From: Bog-375 sp049587755
GTDB lineage: Bacteria; Acidobacteriota; Terriglobia; Bryobacterales; Bryobacteraceae
Direction: 5' to 3'
DNA length: 64,000 nt
Assembly (NCBI GenBank): GCA_049587755.1
Contig: JBAVEN010000020.1
Coordinates: 1 to 64,000 of the forward strand
In this document: positions 57,509 through 64,000 of the stretch, in pieces
How positions within the stretch are numbered: the first letter of the stretch is position 1
How the letters are laid out: every line of letters begins with the position of its first letter
The notes under the pieces: model-generated
Databases searched by the model: none
What the model saw: the letters and a program-made list of their open reading frames with translations, nothing else
Told to the model about the DNA's origin: nothing
Program-made: the position numbers and the translations under genes

Positions 57509-58040
57509 CTAGCCGAGTGACTCCAGAACTCTTCGCTCCGCGCCGTCGGGATCGTTCTTCAGCTCGCATCGATCGTCGAATATCATGGTCTGCCCGCTCC
57601 GGGCGGCGTAGGGAGCCCACCTGGGAAGACTCGGATGATTCGGGTCTCCCTTGCGCGCAAAAGCGATCCAGGCATCGCTCATCCTCGCTCCCAGCGCGCG
57701 GGCCCGTTCGCCTCCTCCGGTCATCGCTTCGCAACGATCGGTGTTGTCGAAACAGAAACTCAGCTCCGCGCAGTGGAATGCCATCGGTCTCCCGTCAAGC
57801 ACCGGCGTCTGCCACGTGAACCAGTAAAGATAGGCCGGCGCCTTGCCTAGCGCGGCCTTCAACCCGGCCTGCTTCACGGCATTGCCGAGCACCGAGGAAG
57901 CCATGATGATGGAGTACAACTCGAAGGGCCGGGCTTTCGGATGGCCCAGCCACCCCCCTATCGTAATGCACATCTTCCTCGCGCGCGCCGATTCGCAACC
58001 ATCGATGAGCGCGTGAACGGAATACTGACCGGCGGCTCAC
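57509..58040 (-). pseudogene. C-terminal remnant of a type-B carboxylesterase
   Basis: The frame corresponds to roughly the last 150-175 residues of a ~500-aa para-nitrobenzyl-esterase-like enzyme: KAPAYLYWFTWQTPVLDG, then AFHCAELSFCFDN with the catalytic His, MSDAWIAFARKGDPNHPSLP and the PRWAPY ending. The nucleophile Ser (GESAG) and acid residues would lie upstream and are absent. A short ATG-started product from 57973 could be made but would be inactive. Confidence 0.7.
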
Positions 58041-58061
58041 GCCAGACGCGGATTTGTGCTT

Positions 58062-58102
58062 TGTAGCCGGGAGCACCGGAATTCGAACCGCTCTCGGCTA
58101 CA
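58062..58102. repeat. Long imperfect stem-loop
   Basis: TGTAGCCGGGAGC (58062-58074) and GCTCTCGGCTACA (58090-58102) are inverted copies with one mismatch, spaced by 15 bases containing AATTCGAA. It lies at the broken 5' edge of the esterase remnant. There is no U-tract. A tRNA-like T-loop is hinted but no complete tRNA folds. Confidence 0.5.
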
Positions 58103-58128
58103 ACCCATTCTTCAAACTTCAGCGGCTC

Positions 58129-58401
58129 TCAGGCATGCCGTTCGCGATGCTTCGCCTGGTGCGGGCGGAAGAGCAGCACTCCTCCAATGCCCCATACCAC
58201 CAGGAATACGAACACCACGCCGGTGATCAGCTCGCTGACGGGGTTGACCAGGGACGGCGGAGTGGGCGCCAAACCGATAGCTAGCGCCACCGCGATCGCC
58301 AGGAGGTGCCAGTACCACCGGAAGGTGCCAAAGTGATGCAGCAGCCAAGCGGGAACTAGGATTGCTGCGGCGAATGCCAGGACAGCCCACATGCTGGACA
58401 T
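58129..58401 (-). CDS. Small integral membrane protein, 90 aa
   Basis: GGAGG lies 6 bases before the ATG. Three hydrophobic segments (about 4-22, 29-46 and 58-79) and a basic His-rich tail (RPHQAKHRERHA). No recognised family. It is co-directional with the PH-domain gene upstream. Confidence 0.7.
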   Translation of the reverse strand: MSSMWAVLAFAAAILVPAWLLHHFGTFRWYWHLLAIAVALAIGLAPTPPSLVNPVSELITGVVFVFLVVWGIGGVLLFRPHQAKHRERHA

Positions 58402-58500
58402 GAGTAGCCTCCTGCCGGTATTGTAGCCCCAAACGGCCGGCCTGAGAATCCGGGGCGCCCGGCGGGTCTGGCGCCCGGCAAATTCAATTTACGGCCAGGG

Positions 58501-58956
58501 CTAAACCGGGCCGGCGGCCTGCCCGGCTTGCGAGCGGTTCATGATCTCGTCGGCCAGTTTGTGCGGTTCGTCCACGTTGACCAGCGTCAGCCGGCTGGCT
58601 TCGCCGGCGGTTTCAATGGACAGATCGCCTACATCAACCACGCGCTGCACCAGCCGTTGTTGCACGCGCACATCCTGGACTTTGGCAAGCTGAATGGTGC
58701 GCGTGAATTTGGACACGAGCCCGGTTTCGTAACGCAGCCGGTCCCCCGTCACCACTGCCCGCGTGGCTTGCCGGCGGACCCAGCGCGCGGCCGGCCAGAG
58801 CAATACCAGCGGCGGAAGAATCATGATCCAGTGGTGGGGAAACTGGCCCTCCCACAAAGCCAGATAGACGATTTCCAAGCCGAGAAACACGATGGCAGCG
58901 GCGATGGTGCCGGCCTTCAGGAACTTCATGGTGGGACGAATGATAATATCAGGCAC
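58501..58956 (-). CDS. PH-domain (bPH2/YdbS-like) membrane protein
   Basis: 151 aa from a GTG with GGGGAG nine bases upstream. Two helices at about 15-32 and 41-58, then a bacterial PH domain: ATRAVVTGDRLRYETGLVSKFTRTI, LAKVQDVRVQQRLVQRVV and GDLSIETAGEASRLTLVNV. These proteins sit in the inner membrane; function is poorly known. Confidence 0.85.
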   Translation of the reverse strand: MPDIIIRPTMKFLKAGTIAAAIVFLGLEIVYLALWEGQFPHHWIMILPPLVLLWPAARWVRRQATRAVVTGDRLRYETGLVSKFTRTIQLAKVQDVRVQQRLVQRVVDVGDLSIETAGEASRLTLVNVDEPHKLADEIMNRSQAGQAAGPV

Positions 58957-59141
58957 GGATGTGTGCTCCCCGAGCGATCATTGTAGCGCGCCCGAGTTCG
59001 CAAAGCGGCACGGCGGGGACCGAAGGCCGGGGGGGCTGATGTTGCGCCCAGGCTTATAAACGAAATTGCGCTTCAATCGTCCAACACAGAAGGGCCTGGC
59101 CCAGTAGAGGGCCCGCGTTTCAATTGGAGAAGATTGCCAGC

Positions 59142-60155
59142 ATGCTGAAAGCCATAATCCGAATCGGCCTCGCGGTGTTGCCGGCCGCCACTGTCCTGGC
59201 GCAGACCACCCCGGACAAGCTGACGTTTGAAGTGGCTTCGGTGAAGCCCGCCGCGCCGCTAACGCCCGGCAGGATGATGATAACGATGCATGGCGGGCCT
59301 GGGACCTCCGATCCCGGGCAAGCGACGTTTTCGAACGTTACACAGCGCATGCTGCTGGCCAAAGCCTACGGCATGCAGGACTACCAGATTTCAGGCCCCG
59401 GCTGGCTTGATAGCGAACGATACGAGATTGCCGCCAAAGTCCCGAAAGGCACCACCGAAGAGCAGTTCAAGGTGATGCTGCAAAACCTGCTGGCGGACCG
59501 CTTCAAGCTGACCCTGCATCATGAAACCAAGGATCTGCCGCGATACGTGCTGGTGGTGGCGAAGAATGGGCCGAAGCTGAAGGAATCGGCGCCGCCGCCT
59601 CCGGCGCCTGATGGTGGGGCGCCCAAGGATGGCCCTGGGGCCGGTTACGGCGGTCCGCCTCCGGGTGCCGGGCTCGGTCCACCGCCGGGCCCGCCACCCG
59701 GCGAAGGCGGCATGCCTCGCCCGCAAATGGGCAAAGATGGTTTTCCCCAGTTGCCGCCGGGCGCGGGACGTGGCGGAGTGATCCTGATGATGATGCCGGG
59801 TCGCGCCCGCATGATCGGCAACGGCCAGCCCATTTCTAAACTCGCCGACGCGTTGGCGCGCCAGTTGGGCCGTCCGGTAACAGATAAGACCGGGCTGACC
59901 GGCGCGTACGATTTCACCCTGGACTTCGACCCGGAGGGCTCGATGGGAGGACGTGGCGGCATGATGATGAGAATGCCCGAAGGTCCGCCGCCGGGAGGCG
60001 GTGGGGACGGACCAGCAGCCAATCCGCCCGAGACGGAAGCAGCGGGCCTCTTCACCGCACTGCAGGAGCAGCTCGGGTTGAAGCTGGAACAGAAAAAGGG
60101 ACCGCTCGATATGCTCGTCGTCGATCACTCCGAGAAAGTCCCGGTGGAGAATTGA
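59142..60155 (+). CDS. TIGR03435 family secreted protein
   Basis: 337 aa from ATG 59142 (GGAGA upstream; TTG 59124 is also in frame). Signal peptide ends at VLAQ. The family signature is present: FEVASVKP after the signal, MLLAKAYGMQDYQISGPGWL, FKVMLQNLLADRFKLTLHHE, ISKLADALARQLGRPVTDKTGLTGAYDFTLDF, and LFTALQEQLGLKLEQKKGPLD with the closing VDHSEKVPVEN. An unusual ~60-residue Gly/Pro-rich insert sits in the middle (about 150-210). The family is greatly expanded in Solibacter-like acidobacteria; function unknown. Confidence 0.93.
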   Translation: MLKAIIRIGLAVLPAATVLAQTTPDKLTFEVASVKPAAPLTPGRMMITMHGGPGTSDPGQATFSNVTQRMLLAKAYGMQDYQISGPGWLDSERYEIAAKVPKGTTEEQFKVMLQNLLADRFKLTLHHETKDLPRYVLVVAKNGPKLKESAPPPPAPDGGAPKDGPGAGYGGPPPGAGLGPPPGPPPGEGGMPRPQMGKDGFPQLPPGAGRGGVILMMMPGRARMIGNGQPISKLADALARQLGRPVTDKTGLTGAYDFTLDFDPEGSMGGRGGMMMRMPEGPPPGGGGDGPAANPPETEAAGLFTALQEQLGLKLEQKKGPLDMLVVDHSEKVPVEN

Positions 60156-60212
60156 GCGGGCTCTGAACCCGCGTCCGCGACCACCCTCGACTATGCTAGT
60201 TTCTTAGAAGGA

Positions 60213-60905
60213 ATGCGACTTTTTCCAGTATTGAAGATCGCGGCGCCGATTGCCGCCATCTGTCTCGGCGCACAGGGCCAAAATCCGCCAGGCCAAAGCT
60301 CCCCCGCCAAGGCCCCGCAAATCGAAATCAGAGGTCTCCCGCCCAGACCGACTCTGGCCGATTATCCGGACCAGGGACAGGCGGGCAAGGTGACGATTGG
60401 GGCCGAGTTCCAGGGACACGCGGTTCCCACGGAGCAAGGAAATCTGACCACGGAAGACTATGTGGTGGTCGAAACCGGATTCTTCGGCCCGCCAGGTACG
60501 CGGATCACACTATCCCCCGACGACTTTACGCTGCGCATCAACCAGAAGAAGGTGATGCCCAGCCAGCCATACGGGGTGGTGCTGGGGAACGTCAAAGATC
60601 CCGAGTGGGTACCGCCTGAGCCGCCAAAGCCGAAGGAGAAGAACCTCAGCATTGGCGGAGATGAGGAGGGACAGCAGACGCGAGGTGCGGACAAAGAGCC
60701 GCCGTTTCCAGTCAAGGTTCCGCTGGAGGTACAGCGCGCGTTGAACCTGCGCGTTCAAAAAGCCGCTCTCCCGGAAGGCGACCGCGCTGTTCCCGTGGCA
60801 GGACTGGTTTTCTTCCGGTACGGGGGCAAGACCGAGAAGATCCATACCATCGAGCTGATTTACACCGGCTCCGCCGGAAAAGCCACCCTCACGCTCGAAC
60901 CGTAG
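60213..60905 (+). CDS. Secreted hypothetical protein, 230 aa
   Basis: Signal peptide over about 1-22 (LKIAAPIAAICLGAQGQ). The following domain opens IEIRGLPPRPTLADYPDQG and has strands TTEDYVVVETGFFGPPGTRITL and DDFTLRINQKK, then a charged disordered linker (PKPKEKN...DKEPP) and a C-terminal strand block FFRYGGKTEKIHTIELIYTG. It resembles exported acidobacterial proteins of unknown function. TATGCT at 60192-60197 may be its -10. Confidence 0.75.
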   Translation: MRLFPVLKIAAPIAAICLGAQGQNPPGQSSPAKAPQIEIRGLPPRPTLADYPDQGQAGKVTIGAEFQGHAVPTEQGNLTTEDYVVVETGFFGPPGTRITLSPDDFTLRINQKKVMPSQPYGVVLGNVKDPEWVPPEPPKPKEKNLSIGGDEEGQQTRGADKEPPFPVKVPLEVQRALNLRVQKAALPEGDRAVPVAGLVFFRYGGKTEKIHTIELIYTGSAGKATLTLEP

Positions 60906-61079
60906 CGAAATCCGGGGCGGCGCCGGCGCCTACCGCCGCACAGGGCGTTCCATCGCACCTCCCGCCGCGAAAACGGCTTTCGATTTTAGGGAGCTCCGGC
61001 GGACGATTTCCCGGGCGGCGGCGCGAGGTCAACGGCGAAGGCGAATCACGCGGCGCTTGAGGGGCGCCGAGCGCATGCT

Positions 61080-62645
61080 ATGAATCCGAAACGCGCCATC
61101 ATCATCGGAGCGGGTCCCGCCGGCTTGACGGCGGCTTACGAGTTGCTCAGCCGCACCTCGATCAAGCCGATCGTGCTCGAGAAGACCGACCGCGTCGGCG
61201 GCATTTGCCGCACCGTTAATTACAAGGGGAACCGGATGGACATGGGTGGCCACCGTTTCTTCTCCAAGTCGGATCGCGTAATGGAGTGGTGGCTGCGCAT
61301 GCTTCCCTTGCAGGCTACGACCGATTCTGCGGCCATCCGATACCACGGCAACGAGCGCACGATTCCCGCCAGCGCTGGCCCGGACCCGGCCACCGAGGAT
61401 CGCGTAATGCTGCTGCGGCGCCGCAAATCCCGCTGCTACTATCTGCGCCGCTTCTTCGACTATCCGATTACGCTGAGCGTGGACACATTGATGAAACTCG
61501 GTACGTGGCGTGCCTGCAGGATCGGCGCAAGCTATCTCCGCAGCGTCCTATTTCCGCTCAAGCAGGAGACGACGCTGGAGCAGTTCTTCATTAACCGGTT
61601 CGGCGCGGAGCTATACAAGACCTTCTTCAAGTCTTACACCGAGAAAGTGTGGGGTGTGCCCTGCGCCCAGATCAGCGCGGAGTGGGGCGCCCAACGCATG
61701 AAGGGCCTGTCAATCCGGGCGGCATTGGAGCACGCGTTGAAAAAGGCCTTCCGCATCGGCGACGGCAGCTTGGCGCAAAAGGAGACCGAGACTTCGCTGA
61801 TTGAGCGGTTTCTATATCCGAAGTTCGGCCCCGGACAGATGTGGGAAGAAGTGGCTCGCCGCGTCCTGGAAATGGGCGGCCAGGTTGTTACGGGATATAG
61901 TTGCGACCGGCTGACCACCGAAGGCTGGCGGATCAAGTCGGTCGAAGCCACCAGCGTGGCGACGGGGCTGAAGGTGGCATTCGAGGGCGATTACTTCTTC
62001 TCGACCGCGCCGATCCAGGAACTGATGCGTTCTTTAGACGTGCCGCCGCCGCCCAATGTGCTGGAAGTGTCCGATGGCCTGATTTATCGTGACTTCGCCA
62101 CCGTCGGCCTGCTAGTACGCTCGCTCAAGATTCACGATGCCACTGAGCAAGGTAAGAAGCTAATCAGCGATAACTGGATTTACATTCAGGAACCTGGTGT
62201 GCGTCTCGGCCGGCTCCAGATCTTCAACAACTGGAGCCCCTTCCTGGTGGCCGATGCCTCTCAAGTCTGGCTTGGGCTGGAATACTTTTGCAACACATCC
62301 GACGAGATCTGGAAGCTGCCCGACGAGCAGATGGCCGCGCTGGCGAAGGAAGAACTCTCGAGGATCGGCATTATCGACACAGCCGAGGTGCTCGATTGGA
62401 CGGTTCTGCGCATGGAGAAAGCTTATCCCGCCTATTTCGGCACCTACTATCGTTTTGCCGAGATCCGGGAACACATCGACCGGTACGAGAACCTGTTTCT
62501 GATCGGCCGCAACGGCATGCACCGCTATAATAACCAGGACCACTCGATGCTCACCGCGATGATCGCCGTGGACAACATCATCGCAGGCGACACAAGTAAG
62601 AACAAGCTATGGGAAGTGAATACCGAGATGGACTACCACGAGTGA
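61080..62645 (+). CDS. NAD(P)/FAD-dependent oxidoreductase (amine-oxidase/UDP-galactopyranose-mutase-like)
   Basis: 521 aa. Rossmann FAD motif IIGAGPAGLTAAYELL at about 8-23 and the VGGICRTVNYKGNRMDMGGHRFFS block (in part) are typical of this flavoprotein group, which includes protoporphyrinogen-oxidase-like and UGM-like enzymes. The C terminus has LIGRNGMHRYNNQDHSML, a strong family marker where the ring of residues contacts FAD. Members often lie in polysaccharide loci; no such genes are adjacent here. Substrate not assignable. Confidence 0.87.
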   Translation: MNPKRAIIIGAGPAGLTAAYELLSRTSIKPIVLEKTDRVGGICRTVNYKGNRMDMGGHRFFSKSDRVMEWWLRMLPLQATTDSAAIRYHGNERTIPASAGPDPATEDRVMLLRRRKSRCYYLRRFFDYPITLSVDTLMKLGTWRACRIGASYLRSVLFPLKQETTLEQFFINRFGAELYKTFFKSYTEKVWGVPCAQISAEWGAQRMKGLSIRAALEHALKKAFRIGDGSLAQKETETSLIERFLYPKFGPGQMWEEVARRVLEMGGQVVTGYSCDRLTTEGWRIKSVEATSVATGLKVAFEGDYFFSTAPIQELMRSLDVPPPPNVLEVSDGLIYRDFATVGLLVRSLKIHDATEQGKKLISDNWIYIQEPGVRLGRLQIFNNWSPFLVADASQVWLGLEYFCNTSDEIWKLPDEQMAALAKEELSRIGIIDTAEVLDWTVLRMEKAYPAYFGTYYRFAEIREHIDRYENLFLIGRNGMHRYNNQDHSMLTAMIAVDNIIAGDTSKNKLWEVNTEMDYHE

Positions 62646-62702
62646 TCTGAGGTTCGCGCTGTTTTGCGTTCCGGGTTCATCCCGTGGTGCTCCGCAACTT
62701 GT

Positions 62703-62708
62703 TAGAAT
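62703..62708 (+). promoter_or_regulatory. Candidate -10 for the 62736 gene
   Basis: TAGAAT matches the -10 consensus at 5 of 6 and lies 27 bases before the ATG, leaving room for the TTGGAGGATAG ribosome binding site. Confidence 0.4.
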
Positions 62709-62735
62709 CCGAGTTACTCAGTAGTTGGAGGATAG

Positions 62736-63185
62736 ATGAGAAACATACTCCTTACACTGTTACTTTCAGTTCTTGCGCGGCCAGTGCTTGCTCAAGGCGC
62801 TCCGCCGCACGTCACACCTGACCAACCCTACACGGTGGAGTATTACTACAAGACGCAATGGGGGCATCAGCAGGAATTTCTGCAGCTCTTCCTGAAGAAT
62901 CACTACCCACTGCTCCGGAAAATCGTCGAGAGTGGCCGCATGATCTCGGTGAAAATTGAGACGCCTGCCAACCACATGACCGAGGATGCGCGCTGGGATT
63001 ACCGCGTTACGATTCGGTTCAAGAACTCGACGGTGGCGACCACCGCCAATCCCGACGAAGAGCTCCTGATCAAGCAACTCTGGCCTGACCAGGAGACTTA
63101 CCAACGCGAAGAGAGACGGCGGTTCGAGATTTTGCTGGCACACTGGGATCTTCCGGTGACCGATATCACACCATCGAAGCAGTAG
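62736..63185 (+). CDS. Secreted hypothetical protein, 149 aa
   Basis: GGAGG lies 5 bases before the ATG. Signal peptide ends at VLAQ. The mature part reads TVEYYYKTQWGHQQEFLQLF and WDYRVTIRFKNSTV, a pattern like dimeric alpha+beta barrel proteins (YEV...G...F...). Conserved in acidobacteria-type genomes as far as I recall, function unknown. Convergent with mutS2. Confidence 0.72.
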   Translation: MRNILLTLLLSVLARPVLAQGAPPHVTPDQPYTVEYYYKTQWGHQQEFLQLFLKNHYPLLRKIVESGRMISVKIETPANHMTEDARWDYRVTIRFKNSTVATTANPDEELLIKQLWPDQETYQREERRRFEILLAHWDLPVTDITPSKQ

Positions 63186-63234
63186 CTCGACGGATCGCTC
63201 CAGCCACCGGGATTTCTGCGCGGCAGCTACTGGC

Positions 63235-64000
63235 CTACTCCCGCAGCTCCACGATGGTGGCTCCGGCGCCGCCTTCCTGCTGTGGCGCCGGGTAGAACCT
63301 CGCCACGTGTGGATGGCTGCTGAGCAGCTCCTGAATGGTCTTGCGCAGCACTCCCATGCCGTGGCCGTGAACGATGCGCACTCGGGAAGCGGTGGCCATC
63401 ACGGCGCGGTCCAGGAATTCGTCCACCGCATCGCGCGCTTCCTCGGCGTGGCGTCCGATGACGTTGATTTCCTGGTATGCCGGCGCCAACTGCGGAGCCG
63501 GCTTGTACGTCACCCCTTGCGGCAGTTTGCCCGCCGTGCCACCCGTTTCCGGGAGCACTTCGATCACGTCGTCCCGCGGAACCTGCAAGCGCAGAAATCC
63601 GGCCTCCACTTCGATGCGATCGTTCGCCAGAAAACGCGTCACGCGAGCCGGCTCCCGCACATCCTTCAGCCGCACGCGCGCGCCCTCGGCGATCCGCAAC
63701 GGCTGGATGCGGTCCTGCCGCGAGTCATCCTCGGTGGCGAGAACGGTGGTTTCAAAATCGTCGCGCAACTCGCGCTTGGCTTTGGCTACCCGCCGCTGCG
63801 CGTCCTGCTCGGCCTTGCGGCGCTCACCCGCTTGCGCGATCTTCTCGATTGTCTCCCGCGCGTGCTCTTCGAAACGGGCCAGCGCTTCCTCGGTGCGGCG
63901 CTCCAGCTCTTTCAGCTTGACGGATTCACGCCGTTCCCACTCGCGGGCGATCTCTTTTTCATTGCGTTCCTGGGCGGCCAGTTTCTCGCGCAGGCTTTGT
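63235..64000 (-). CDS. mutS2: Endonuclease MutS2, C-terminal part (runs off the window)
   Basis: The open frame enters from the right edge and stops at 63235. It shows the Glu/Arg/Lys-rich coiled coil that follows the MutS2 ATPase domain, then a KOW-like linker (VRLKDVREPARVTRFL) and a C-terminal Smr nuclease domain (EINVIGRHAEEARDAVDEFL, VRIVHGHGMGVLRKTI). The canonical LDLRG of Smr reads INVIGRHAEEA here. MutS2 acts on branched DNA and stalled ribosomes in different species. The ATPase and core lie beyond 64000. Confidence 0.88.
   Translation of the reverse strand, partial: QSLREKLAAQERNEKEIAREWERRESVKLKELERRTEEALARFEEHARETIEKIAQAGERRKAEQDAQRRVAKAKRELRDDFETTVLATEDDSRQDRIQPLRIAEGARVRLKDVREPARVTRFLANDRIEVEAGFLRLQVPRDDVIEVLPETGGTAGKLPQGVTYKPAPQLAPAYQEINVIGRHAEEARDAVDEFLDRAVMATASRVRIVHGHGMGVLRKTIQELLSSHPHVARFYPAPQQEGGAGATIVELRE

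Noticed and set aside
58062..58102. A tRNA gene at the stem-loop with TTCGAA
   Set aside because: There is no anticodon arm or D-arm; only one stem with a short loop can form.
28056..58500. Attachment-site repeat pairing the tRNA-Glu 3' end with the right side of the locus
   Set aside because: Looked for copies of the tRNA 3' sequence near 54-58 kb by eye and found none; no integrase gene is present.

Overview
The window looks like a chromosome segment from an Acidobacteriota bacterium of the Bryobacterales/Solibacter type. The grounds are a TIGR03435-type secreted protein, an ADOP-type MacB/FtsX permease, hopanoid tailoring genes, GC-rich coding sequence, and frequent GTG/TTG starts. The assignment rests on gene families only; no rRNA or marker tree was available.

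Layout. 0-16 kb is housekeeping and accessory metabolism: a UbiD-family decarboxylase, an MFS transporter overlapping a PBP4-type D,D-carboxypeptidase, an FmdB zinc ribbon, an M48 protease, an S10 carboxypeptidase, uronate isomerase, small zinc-ribbon proteins, a DUF3467 protein, and a fused NfnA-NfnB flavoenzyme next to a rubrerythrin-like protein. 15.9-16.5 kb is a gene graveyard where pieces of three unrelated genes abut. 16.5-24 kb holds an ADOP permease, a hopanoid operon (hpnJ, two half-size EamA genes, hpnI) with GTGA overlaps, and adk. 24.1-27.5 kb is one 1138-aa protein that best fits PPi-type PEP carboxykinase. tRNA-Ser(GCT) and tRNA-Glu(TTC) follow.

28.4-54.2 kb is the most unusual part. 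Seventeen same-strand genes, most with good Shine-Dalgarno sites and gaps of a few bases, encode a GH19-like muralytic protein, a GMC oxidoreductase fused to an alpha/beta hydrolase, a second GMC oxidoreductase, three RoxA-like di-heme c-type cytochromes, an Old Yellow Enzyme with an Fe-S motif, an SDR, a nitroreductase-like protein, a calcineurin-like phosphoesterase, a 1391-aa AsmA-like membrane protein, a BON lipoprotein, two proteins resembling lipocalin-type CrtC/AttH folds, a 4-TM protein and two unknowns. I read it as an envelope-located oxidation pathway for a hydrophobic, probably isoprenoid or steroid-like, substrate. The alcohol oxidases, ester hydrolase, ene reductase, ketone/alcohol dehydrogenase and haem oxygenases/peroxidases fit together, and the AsmA-like protein could move lipid between membranes. 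The substrate is inference.

54.2-58.1 kb is a decaying border: a small membrane protein, a truncated Ser/Thr kinase, two Tat-exported sugar-isomerase-like TIM barrels and the C-terminal remnant of a type-B carboxylesterase. 58.1-64 kb returns to ordinary content: a PH-domain membrane protein, TIGR03435, a flavoprotein, secreted hypotheticals and the C-terminal end of MutS2 running off the right edge.
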